A stretch of 64,000 nucleotides of DNA, from assembly GCA_947367855.1 (NCBI GenBank), contig CANBFE010000020.1, positions 1 through 64,000 of the forward strand, read 5' to 3'. Below the pieces are notes generated by a model. The model was not told where the DNA came from and made no database searches. It was given only the letters and a program-made list of their open reading frames with translations. The DNA comes from an uncultured Lachnospiraceae bacterium (lineage in GTDB: Bacteria > Bacillota > Clostridia > Lachnospirales > Lachnospiraceae). This document shows positions 33,455 to 41,662 of this stretch, piece by piece (position 1 is the first letter of the stretch; every line of letters starts with the position of its first letter). Made by a program: the position numbers and the translations under genes.

Positions 33455-34843
33455 TCACCGGAATTTATCCGGACAGTTATCCCTATGACCTGTCTGACGA
33501 ATGATCTTTCCCTCCACTCCGCGTTTCAGCGCATTGCGGGCGGTATTGACTTTCTCCTCCGCAGTATACCCGCAGTCTCTGCAGCAGAAGATACCCTCTT
33601 TTTTCTCCCCAGCCCCGCCGCAGCAGCTGCATTCCGCGCTGATGCCCTTTCCCAGTATCTCTGCCAGTTCCACAGACTGTTCCATGCATTTCTGAACCAG
33701 ACGGCCTCGGATATACCCCCGCTGCCACATGGACACGGACTGATTGATCTTCTTATTCCTGCCTCCGCCCCGGGGCCCCGGCAGTTTCGGGATATAGACG
33801 GTTCCGGGCTTTTCCTCCCGGAGAAAACGGTTCAGCTCCCGGTTGATATAACTGTGAAGCTGTTCTTCATAGCGCCGCTTTTTGGTCCGGTACTTCTTGC
33901 GCCCCGGATTGTCCTTCCTGCTGCGGCTGTAAATGCGGGCCTGTTCTCTCACCCAGGCTGCGTATTCCGTCTGGTATTTTCCCAGACTTTCCCCGTACCT
34001 GTGTCCGGAGTCCGTGGTCAGCATGACATACATTCCAAGAGCAGCCCCCACAACTCCTTCATAATCCTCATGTTTCCGGACTGCCACATTCACGGGAACC
34101 TTAATTTCAATACGGCTTTCCTCCGGATACAGACTGATATAAAGCTGACTCCCATACTGATTGTTATCCGTGAGGGGTACGAAAATCCGTTTTCTTTTTT
34201 CCTTCACCGAAAGGTAAATTCCATGGTCTCCATAACGGTATGCCCTTTCGGCAATGGAAAATCCATCTGCAGACTCCGTATGGGGCTTTCCGTTTTTCAG
34301 GTGATATCTGCGCACCTGCCTGCACAAATAACGGCGGAGCCTTTCCTGGTCCACCTGCCGGGCCAGTTCGTCATGCTGTTTCTGAATCCCCTTCTGCAGC
34401 TCCATGGGCCTTTGGTTCAGCACGGCCTCAAACGCATTGTTCACCTTCAGCAGGAAACGGAGATAATGTTTTTCCTCTTCCGTAAAGTTTCCGTTGGCAG
34501 CAATCAACTCCAGAAGCTTCGATTTCGTTCTGGTCCATTGTCCCTTGATGTCCCCCAGGGCATCGAAGACCGCCAGGTAAAAATATACGGAAGGCAGTCC
34601 CAGTTGACTGCGCAGCCCGCAGGATGTCATCTCATTCTGCACGGTGTAGCCCGGCCAGAGCTTTGAAAGACTGCCAACGCCGCTGTAGCGCGCATACACA
34701 TAATTCTTCACCCTGCCGTAGTCCGCAGCAATCTCCAGAAGCTTCTCCATGTCCTCCCGGCAAACCGGTTCCCGGCTGTACTGCCGGACTGTCCTGCATG
34801 TGGTTTCCGGCTGCATCCCTGCTTTTCCCTTCCAGAGAGACAT
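33455..34843 (-). CDS. Nuclease-dead TnpB-like protein (TldR-like RNA-guided regulator candidate)
   Basis: This 462-residue protein aligns with large IS605-type TnpB proteins over its C-terminal half. RuvC-I reads VVGAALG at 264-270, with Ala268 where catalytic Asp is expected. RuvC-II reads TVYIPKL at 348-354, with Pro352 in place of Glu. RuvC-III reads EEKVNTARNAL, with Lys431 in place of Asp. The zinc finger Cys405/408/421/424 is kept. So the fold and RNA/DNA-binding parts appear intact while cleavage is lost. TldR proteins with such losses are known RNA-guided repressors. No TnpA gene is near. ATG 34,843 follows GGGAGG. A structured RNA follows. Confidence 0.8.
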   Translation of the reverse strand: MSLWKGKAGMQPETTCRTVRQYSREPVCREDMEKLLEIAADYGRVKNYVYARYSGVGSLSKLWPGYTVQNEMTSCGLRSQLGLPSVYFYLAVFDALGDIKGQWTRTKSKLLELIAANGNFTEEEKHYLRFLLKVNNAFEAVLNQRPMELQKGIQKQHDELARQVDQERLRRYLCRQVRRYHLKNGKPHTESADGFSIAERAYRYGDHGIYLSVKEKRKRIFVPLTDNNQYGSQLYISLYPEESRIEIKVPVNVAVRKHEDYEGVVGAALGMYVMLTTDSGHRYGESLGKYQTEYAAWVREQARIYSRSRKDNPGRKKYRTKKRRYEEQLHSYINRELNRFLREEKPGTVYIPKLPGPRGGGRNKKINQSVSMWQRGYIRGRLVQKCMEQSVELAEILGKGISAECSCCGGAGEKKEGIFCCRDCGYTAEEKVNTARNALKRGVEGKIIRQTGHRDNCPDKFR

Positions 34844-34857
34844 TGCCTCCCGCCCTT

Positions 34858-34878
34858 CCCAAAATGTATACTTTTGGG
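34858..34878. promoter_or_regulatory. GTATAC-centred palindrome before the TnpB-like gene
   Basis: Arms CCCAAAA and TTTTGGG flank TGTATAC. It lies in the 5' UTR, just upstream of the ribosome site of the TnpB-like gene, and resembles the palindromes at 34,987-35,006 and 46,066-46,105. Confidence 0.55.
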
Positions 34879-34937
34879 GGCATTTTTTTACGGTAAAATA
34901 TTTATTTAATATAAACAAAAAAATAGGGTTAAGTTTA

Positions 34938-34966
34938 TTGACTTTTTGTCGATAATATTATAGAAT
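34938..34966 (+). promoter_or_regulatory. Plus-strand promoter divergent from the TnpB-like gene
   Basis: TTGACT (34,938-34,943), 17-bp spacer, TAGAAT (34,961-34,966). It points away from the TnpB-like gene into the 3' side of the transporter gene. The transcript would run into the palindrome at 34,987-35,006. Confidence 0.5.
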
Positions 34967-34990
34967 ATGAGAACCTCATAACTGATTCAA
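34962..34990 (-). promoter_or_regulatory. Probable promoter of the TnpB-like gene
   Basis: Minus strand: TTGAAT (34,990-34,985), 17-bp spacer, TATTCT (34,967-34,962). The -35 box overlaps the palindrome at 34,987-35,006, as expected for an operator-controlled promoter. Confidence 0.5.
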
Positions 34991-35006
34991 AAAGTATACT
35001 TTTTGA
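34987..35006. promoter_or_regulatory. 20-bp perfect palindrome overlapping the TnpB-like promoter
   Basis: TCAAAAAGTATACTTTTTGA is perfectly symmetrical. Its 16-bp core AAAAAGTATACTTTTT is identical to the centre of the 40-bp palindrome at 46,066-46,105 upstream of the sugar ABC transporter. Shared regulation is inferred. Confidence 0.65.
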
Positions 35007-35101
35007 GACATTCTTTTTCTTTCCAACCCGGATCAGCCTACATCCCCAACACACCCTTCACCATTTTTACATAGGAACCGTTCCGGAGTGTGAGTGTTGA
35101 T

Positions 35102-36373
35102 TTAATGATATTTCCCGCAGAACCTCCTCCATTTTCCCCTTGCGCACAGCATGGACGCCAGGCCCAGAATACCCACTGCAATCCACAGCCCCACCACAGC
35201 CTTCCAGCCGGAGCCCTCCGCCACGGCGCCGAAACCGTAGGTAGAGAGGGAGCTTCCCACATAGGTAGCTGCGTTTAAGATGCCGGACACTGTGGAAACC
35301 TTGCCGAACCCGGCGAAATGTCCCGGAACCCTGCTGATCAGCATCAGGTTGATGCCGTGCATACAGCCTGTGATCAGGGTCATCATCAGGATGCATACCG
35401 CAGGCGCGCTGTCAAAGGCCATGAGCATCAGCCCTCCCGACAGGGCTCCCGCCCCGAAAAGCAGAGCGGCCGTGGAGACCTCGCTCTTTATGCGGCTCAG
35501 CAGAAAAGAGGCAAACAGAGTGCTGAACACGGCAAACACGGGAAGCGCAGCCGCGGACAGGATGGAACTGGAATTGCTCATCCCGAACGTCTCGCTCATG
35601 TATACAGGCATCCATGTAGTGATTCCGTCCCGAAGGGTTCCCTGGAGGACAATGGCCAGAAGAATGAAAATCAGGGGAGCCTCCGCAAACAGCCGGGGGA
35701 AGGAGAAGGATGCCCTGCCAACCGACTGTTGCCCCGCCTCTTCCGTCCCACTCTCTGTCCGCTGCCCGTCTGCCCCTTCCGCCTTCTCCGCCCGGCTGCC
35801 CAGTCCCAGGGTTTTCACAAGCCAGAAAAAGGCAGCCGCAGTCCCCAGAACCGCAGGAGCGATAAACACGGCTTTCCAGCCGGATACCCGTATGCATACA
35901 GGCGTTAAAACATAAATCGCTATGGTGGCTGCGGAGGATGCCATGGATACCAGGACACAGCTGAGCCTGTACCATCTGTCATCCAGCATCTCCGCCATGA
36001 TGCGCACCATGGGCGGCCAGAGCATGGACTGGAAAAATCCGTTGAGGCACCATACCGGGACAATCACGCTCATTCTGGGAAACAGCGCTACAGCCAGATT
36101 ACAGGCGGATGCCCCTGCCAGGCCTCCGAAGATCATTTTCTGCGGGCTGAACCGGTCTCCCAGAAAGCCGCAGACCAACTGCCCAACCCCATAGCTCAGA
36201 AAGCACATGGTCACAGGCAGTCCGGCAATGCTTTTCCCTATCCCCAGGGCGCTCTGCAGTTCCACCATGCAGGCCGCATAATTCAGTCTTGTCAGATAAC
36301 TCATAAAATAGGCAAGACAGCATAAAAAGCAGAGAAACCTCATCTCTTTTTCTGATGTAAGTCTTTTTGTCAT
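35102..36373 (-). CDS. MFS transporter (OPA-like)
   Basis: A 423-residue membrane protein with about 12 helices. The first half has YFMSYLTRLNYAACMVELQS and GVGQLVCGFLGDRFSPQKM, the loop typical of the organophosphate/GlpT-like and sugar-acid MFS groups. A hydrophilic loop between the halves is Glu/Gly-rich. It is the last gene of the minus-strand glycosidase operon and probably moves a monosaccharide or sugar acid released by the enzymes. ATG 36,373 has GGAGGAG upstream; an earlier ATG at 36,418 is possible. Confidence 0.85.
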   Translation of the reverse strand: MTKRLTSEKEMRFLCFLCCLAYFMSYLTRLNYAACMVELQSALGIGKSIAGLPVTMCFLSYGVGQLVCGFLGDRFSPQKMIFGGLAGASACNLAVALFPRMSVIVPVWCLNGFFQSMLWPPMVRIMAEMLDDRWYRLSCVLVSMASSAATIAIYVLTPVCIRVSGWKAVFIAPAVLGTAAAFFWLVKTLGLGSRAEKAEGADGQRTESGTEEAGQQSVGRASFSFPRLFAEAPLIFILLAIVLQGTLRDGITTWMPVYMSETFGMSNSSSILSAAALPVFAVFSTLFASFLLSRIKSEVSTAALLFGAGALSGGLMLMAFDSAPAVCILMMTLITGCMHGINLMLISRVPGHFAGFGKVSTVSGILNAATYVGSSLSTYGFGAVAEGSGWKAVVGLWIAVGILGLASMLCARGKWRRFCGKYH

Positions 36374-36436
36374 AGCAGACAGTCTCCTCCCAGGCCTTCC
36401 TTTATTGCTCTCCGGCAATCCGGCCTTTAGCTGCGC

Positions 36437-39100
36437 CTATTCCCTGATCTCAAATTCTCCGGTGAGCAGAATATCCGCAGAATTATCTCCCACCATGACC
36501 CGGAATACGCCAGGCTCCACATGCCACTCAAAGTTCCGGTTCAGTGTGCGCATCTGCCTGGAGCCGATTTTAAGCTCCACCCTCCTGCTCTCCCCGGGGT
36601 CCAGAGCAATCTTCTGAAAGCCCGCCAGTTCCTTCCTGGGTTTCACGGTGCTGGAAACCATATCCCGCACATAAAGCTGCGCCGTCTCCTGGCCGAAGCG
36701 TCCCCCCGTATTGGTCACGGTAAAGGAAACCTTCACCTCCGCGCCCTTTTCCACAGCCTCCGCAGTCAGGCCGTCCCCCTCCACCTGCAGATCGCTGTAC
36801 GCAAAATTGGTGTAGGTGAGGCCGTAGCCGAAGGGATACAGGGGATTCCAGTCCATCTCCACATAGCGCCATCCGCCTCCGGGCATCCGGTTATAATTGC
36901 AGGGAACCTGTCCCACGCTTCTGGGGAAGGACATGGGCAGCCGTCCGGAGGGATACGTTTTTCCGAACAGCACTTCCGCAATGGCTCTGCCTCCCTTTTC
37001 CCCCGGGAACCAGCATTCCAGAATGGCCGGGATATGGGCTTCCTCCCAGGTCAGGGCAAGGGGCCTGCCGTTCTGCAGCACCAGAACCACCGGGGTTCCC
37101 GTGGCCGCGATTTCTTTCAGGAATTCCTGCTGCTTTCCGGGCAGTATCAGGTCCGTCCGGTCCAGATTCTCGCCGCTGGTCTCCCCATTGTCCCCCAGAC
37201 AGACAACCGCCACATCCGCTTTTTTCACCAGCTCCAGGGCAGGATTCCAGTCCTCCCGGCCCTTGTTGTAGCCCAGGACCACCCTGGCGCCTCTGGCGTC
37301 ATTGCAGAATTCCAGGCGGATATCGTATTCCCTGCCTGCCTCAAAGGCAAAGTCCGCCATTCTTGCTTCACCCTCGGTCTCTCCTGCGGTTTTTTCCGTC
37401 TTCCGCTCTCCATCCGAAAGATTCCATGCGTCGATTAACAGTTTTCCGTCTACATATAAACGCATGCTGTCCTGACCGGGAATGGCAAGGCAGCCCCGGA
37501 AGCTGCTCCGGGCCTTCAGCTTTCCGGTCCATGCCACGGAGAAGCATTCCGCGTTCACATCCGCATGGGGCTTGGCATAAATCCAGTTGAAATTCACCAT
37601 ATAGTCCCTGCGGGTCACCACAGGGTCTCCGCTGAGATCCCAGTTATTGTAATAGCGGGCGGTAAGCCCCTCCTCTCCCGTCTCATCAACAAACCAGTCG
37701 GGGTGGAAGGGAAAAACCTTCTCTCCCAGGTAGCTGCAGCCTTTTTCGTAGAGAACCGTCCTGCCCTCCCCTGCAAGCTGCCGGATGCCGTCCAAAACCG
37801 TCACCTTATGGGAATCGGCTGTCCTCGGGGCATAATCCCCAAGCGCCGCCTCGTCCGCCCCCGGCCCCACCACGGCAACGGTTCTGCAGGAATCGGACAG
37901 GGGAAGAAGATGCTTTTCGTTTTTCAGCAGACAAATGGACTTTCTGGCGATATCCAGTGCAGTCTCCTGATGGGCTTCGCAGTTCACGGTCCTGTCGTAA
38001 AGACTTTCGTCCACATAAGGATTCTCAAACAGTCCCAAAGCAAATTTCAGCTTCAGCACACGCCCGCAGGCTGTATCCAGCACTTCCTCTGACATCTCGC
38101 CGCTCTCAATGAGGCTGCGGATGCTCTCCATCCACTCCTCATGGGTGAAATCATACAGCTGCAGGTCAACCCCCGCCTCCAAACCCTGCCGGATGGCTTC
38201 CCGGTTATCCTTTGCCGTGGAAAAACTGCCCTTTAACCGCGCCACTGCCGTCATGTCGGAGCGCACAAAGCCGGGCATGCCGTACTGCCCCCGGAGCACC
38301 TCCGTCAGCAGCTCATGGTCCGACGCCACAGGCTGTCCGTCAATGGCAGCATAGGAACACATGGTATTCCAGGCCCCGCCCTCCACAAACGCCTGCTCAA
38401 AAATCGGCAGTCCCCAGGCGTACACGTCATGCCTCCCCATGGCGGAAGGCGCGCAGTTCAGCCCTCCCACAGGAGTTCCGTAACCGCAGTAATGCTTTGG
38501 CTCCGCAGCCACTGTATCCGGATGCCTCAGGTCCTTTCCCTGCATTCCCCTGACAATCTCCCTGGCAAATTCGCCGCCCAGATAGGTATCCTCTCCGAAG
38601 GCTTCCTCCACCCTGCCGTACCGGGGATCCCAACTTAAGTCCATCACGGGATTCCAGGTCTCGTGGACGCCGCTGGCCCTTGCCTCCGCAGCTATGGCAT
38701 GGCCCATCCGCCTGCCCAGTTCCGGCTCGAAGGTGCCTGCCAGACCGATCTGCTGAGGGAAACAGGTGGCATAACCGTCAAGAAGTCCGTGCAGCGCTTC
38801 CTCGCTGAAGAGAAAAGGAATCCTCAGGCGGGTCTTTTCCACTGCATAGCGCTGCAGTTTGTTGGCAAGCTGCGGAGAGGCGGAGCGGAACTGGACGCTG
38901 CCCACGCTTCTTCCGTTTAAAGCTGCCTCAAATTCATCCCAGCGAAACTCTTCCACCCTCTCCTGGGCATTTCTCTTCACATAATCACCGATGATGGAAT
39001 ACTGGTCTGTCTGCAAAATTTTTTCTTCCAGAGTCATCCTGGACATCAGGTCCGCCACCCGCTCCTCTATGGGCAGAGACCCGTTCTTATACTTTTCCAT
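36437..39100 (-). CDS. GH3 beta-glycosidase with PA14 domain
   Basis: An 887-residue GH3 enzyme. The N-terminal barrel contains EPKHYCGYG and the nucleophile Asp in GFVRSDMTAV, where most GH3 members have SDW. The second domain has KSICLLKNEKHLLPLS. A PA14-type insert follows (about 430-580, EGLTARYYNNWDLSGDPV). Then LENLDRT-like region and PFGYGLTYTNF lead into a C-terminal fibronectin-like domain. It removes terminal beta-linked glucose, GlcNAc or related residues. No signal peptide, so it acts in the cytoplasm on imported oligosaccharides. ATG 39,100 is preceded by GGGAGG. Confidence 0.92.
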   Translation of the reverse strand: MEKYKNGSLPIEERVADLMSRMTLEEKILQTDQYSIIGDYVKRNAQERVEEFRWDEFEAALNGRSVGSVQFRSASPQLANKLQRYAVEKTRLRIPFLFSEEALHGLLDGYATCFPQQIGLAGTFEPELGRRMGHAIAAEARASGVHETWNPVMDLSWDPRYGRVEEAFGEDTYLGGEFAREIVRGMQGKDLRHPDTVAAEPKHYCGYGTPVGGLNCAPSAMGRHDVYAWGLPIFEQAFVEGGAWNTMCSYAAIDGQPVASDHELLTEVLRGQYGMPGFVRSDMTAVARLKGSFSTAKDNREAIRQGLEAGVDLQLYDFTHEEWMESIRSLIESGEMSEEVLDTACGRVLKLKFALGLFENPYVDESLYDRTVNCEAHQETALDIARKSICLLKNEKHLLPLSDSCRTVAVVGPGADEAALGDYAPRTADSHKVTVLDGIRQLAGEGRTVLYEKGCSYLGEKVFPFHPDWFVDETGEEGLTARYYNNWDLSGDPVVTRRDYMVNFNWIYAKPHADVNAECFSVAWTGKLKARSSFRGCLAIPGQDSMRLYVDGKLLIDAWNLSDGERKTEKTAGETEGEARMADFAFEAGREYDIRLEFCNDARGARVVLGYNKGREDWNPALELVKKADVAVVCLGDNGETSGENLDRTDLILPGKQQEFLKEIAATGTPVVLVLQNGRPLALTWEEAHIPAILECWFPGEKGGRAIAEVLFGKTYPSGRLPMSFPRSVGQVPCNYNRMPGGGWRYVEMDWNPLYPFGYGLTYTNFAYSDLQVEGDGLTAEAVEKGAEVKVSFTVTNTGGRFGQETAQLYVRDMVSSTVKPRKELAGFQKIALDPGESRRVELKIGSRQMRTLNRNFEWHVEPGVFRVMVGDNSADILLTGEFEIRE

Positions 39101-39186
39101 ATTTTCCGTTTCCTCCCTTTTCTGAACTATACAGCAGTTTTCCGTTTTCGTCCATGTATTTTCCTGTCCAATTGACAGTCTCGGAC

Positions 39187-41628
39187 TCATCCCGTGATAA
39201 AACTCACTGTCCCCAGGTCATTTTCAGCCAACGCGCGCATATTTTCTTCCAGGCTTCCCTCCCGAAGCTCCAGAGCGTAGCAGAATTCCCCGAAACCGGA
39301 CAAATCCATCTTAAAATTGGTCTCCCAGGTATTGTTCATGATCCAGCTGTATACGGGACGATGATTATTTTCTTCCTTGTTATCGCACAGCACAATGGGA
39401 TGGCTCTCCATCTCCCCCATGTAGAGCAGAGGCGTATCCAGGGTATTGATGAGAATGCCCTGGTTTCCGTTCTGGTACAGCAGTCCCTCGTCCGCCATAT
39501 AGTATTCCATATTCGTGCCCGGAAGCTGATCCACACCCGGACGCATGGCCACGCCGCCATTGTGGATATAAAGCGCGCTCTCCGGCAGATTCAGGGACAG
39601 GGGCAGATAAATACTCTCAATGTCCCGGCTTAAGGTTTTGGCTATGCGGAAGGTGAACTCGATTCTGGGCAGCTGTTTATACATCTTGATGATAACGCTG
39701 CTGTAGGAAGTACCCTCCAGATCAAAGACCAGCTCCGTTCTGTCAAACACGGGGCCGTGATCCAGAATCCGGATATCTTTCAGGTCTCCCTGATACTGCG
39801 CCGCGTGAAGTCCCCGAATATTCCGTCCCAGCGCAGCCCGTTCCCCATAGACACCTTTACGGATTTCCGTATTTTCATAAATGGGGGTGAAGAAATTTTC
39901 CAGGACATCCCCGCCTTCCATTCCCCCTTTCAGCATTTCTCTGCCGGACTGTTTATTATAGAAAGAAGTAATGCCCTCCCCTGTCTTCCAGGAAATCCGA
40001 AACCAGGGGTTCTCCAATCCGTAGGGAAGCTTATAGCTTTCCCTGTCATAGTCGTTGACGATATCCCTTACCCGTTCGGCCCCCACCCAGGCCGCGCGGG
40101 AGTAAAGCCCCTGCTCAGGCGCAGGCTTCTCCTCATAGGCGAACAGCTTCTCCTCACCCGGCTGAAATTCCGCCGCAAAACTCACCCGCACTCCCCTGGG
40201 ATGAGACGAGAGCTGGACTGCCAGTTCCTCTCCCGTCTTTTTATCCGTCACCTTCATGCCAGGAATTCCCGCTGTCTCCACATAGAATTCCACGGGAAGC
40301 AGTCCCTTCCTGCCGCTCATGGAGATGGCTTTTACCTCCCCTGCATTATTGTAATAGCGCAGGATGTCCCCCAACAGATGATACTGCTGAATCCTCCGCA
40401 GGGACGCCGCCTCATGGGCCCTGGAGGCATAACCTGTCTTGCGGATATCCAGGTTTGTCACCATGGTCTCGTAAGGGCTCCCTATGGTGGCGGAGTGTCC
40501 CCAGGTATGCTCCGCGTACAGAAGGGCATTGTGGGCGCAGTCTTCTGCAAGGGCCTGGTTATGCACGCCGGTTTTCTCCTCCAGGCGGTCGCAGATATGG
40601 GAAATCCGCAGTGCCTCCCTGTAATGCTTCACAGCGTAGGGGGTGCTTCCCACGCCGTTGCCCCACCAGTCATTCATTGCCCCACGGTATACCGGGGCGT
40701 CCGCAGTCTTTTCCCGGATCAGGTCATACAGCTCCTGCAGGGTCACCATATGCAGGGTGACCTCCTCTCCGAAACGCCGGTTAAAAGCATTCACTGCAGC
40801 GATAATGGCCGGATTGGCAGGCGCGTTGTCGGAGAAAACGCCGCTGACGCTTGTGATATAAAAGTCGTAAGGATAACCGCTCTCCTCATATTCCGCAATG
40901 CTTTTTCCCAGCTTATCATGCAGGGCTTCCAAAGCCGCTGCGTCGTTGTCCTGCTGCGCTGCTGCCCCGGCCGCATCCGTTCCGTCCCTGCCTGCATCGC
41001 TCCCTGTCCTGTAATTCACATTTTTGCTGAAAACAATTCCCAGGGAATTTCCCAGATTGTAATGCTCCCCGCTCCACACCAACAGCCGCTTTCCCGCTTC
41101 GTTTTCCCAGAAATAGGGCTTCTGGTTCTGGTACAGGGGATACATGCCGTGATGGGTATGGATATTGGTAAATAAAAATTCGATGCCGTTATTGATCAGC
41201 ACATCCCTCGCCCCCAGGGAAATGCCGTTGATATCCGCATTCATTGCCGTTTTCACCGGACATCCCCGGGCCGTAAAGATTTCCTGCATCCGGGCGGTCT
41301 TTTGATGCAGCATCTCTACCTCCGTCAGGTCTGTACCGTTGAGATAAGAGGCCGAAATGCCGATATTTCCTCTCCGAACCAACTCGAAAAAGTCCGCCTT
41401 TTCCTCTTCGGAGGCGCTCTCCAGGAACTGTTCCACACAGAAGTAAGTCTCACAGTTCCATTTGAAATCTTTCTCCCGGCTTCCGGTTTCCCAGCCCTTT
41501 CTTATAATAGCAATGGCATTCCGTATATTGTTTATTTGATTATAGATAATCTGTTCCTGCAGATCCGTGTACCCGATGTCTGTGTGGGAGTGGTGGATTA
41601 TGTATACGTCTTTGATTTTACTTCCCAT
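39187..41628 (-). CDS. GH38 alpha-mannosidase-family enzyme
   Basis: An 813-residue protein with a GH38-type N-terminus: zinc ligands in HHSHTDIGYTD (His15, Asp17), and the nucleophile candidate Asp in MNADINGISLGARD near residue 145. AEHTWGHSATIGSPYE near 390 supplies another metal-ligand His. The C-terminal half is the usual beta-sandwich. GH38 enzymes cleave alpha-mannosides; this group is divergent, so activity on other alpha-linked sugars is possible. It has no signal peptide. It follows GH95 and precedes GH3 in one operon. ATG 41,628 has AAGGAG. Confidence 0.85.
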   Translation of the reverse strand: MGSKIKDVYIIHHSHTDIGYTDLQEQIIYNQINNIRNAIAIIRKGWETGSREKDFKWNCETYFCVEQFLESASEEEKADFFELVRRGNIGISASYLNGTDLTEVEMLHQKTARMQEIFTARGCPVKTAMNADINGISLGARDVLINNGIEFLFTNIHTHHGMYPLYQNQKPYFWENEAGKRLLVWSGEHYNLGNSLGIVFSKNVNYRTGSDAGRDGTDAAGAAAQQDNDAAALEALHDKLGKSIAEYEESGYPYDFYITSVSGVFSDNAPANPAIIAAVNAFNRRFGEEVTLHMVTLQELYDLIREKTADAPVYRGAMNDWWGNGVGSTPYAVKHYREALRISHICDRLEEKTGVHNQALAEDCAHNALLYAEHTWGHSATIGSPYETMVTNLDIRKTGYASRAHEAASLRRIQQYHLLGDILRYYNNAGEVKAISMSGRKGLLPVEFYVETAGIPGMKVTDKKTGEELAVQLSSHPRGVRVSFAAEFQPGEEKLFAYEEKPAPEQGLYSRAAWVGAERVRDIVNDYDRESYKLPYGLENPWFRISWKTGEGITSFYNKQSGREMLKGGMEGGDVLENFFTPIYENTEIRKGVYGERAALGRNIRGLHAAQYQGDLKDIRILDHGPVFDRTELVFDLEGTSYSSVIIKMYKQLPRIEFTFRIAKTLSRDIESIYLPLSLNLPESALYIHNGGVAMRPGVDQLPGTNMEYYMADEGLLYQNGNQGILINTLDTPLLYMGEMESHPIVLCDNKEENNHRPVYSWIMNNTWETNFKMDLSGFGEFCYALELREGSLEENMRALAENDLGTVSFITG

Positions 41629-41662
41629 AGTTTCTCCTTTTTGGCCATGCACGGTCTGCTCC

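Noticed and set aside
33455..34918. Active IS605-type transposon
   Set aside because: No TnpA gene is present, the nuclease acids are all replaced, and element ends cannot be defined.
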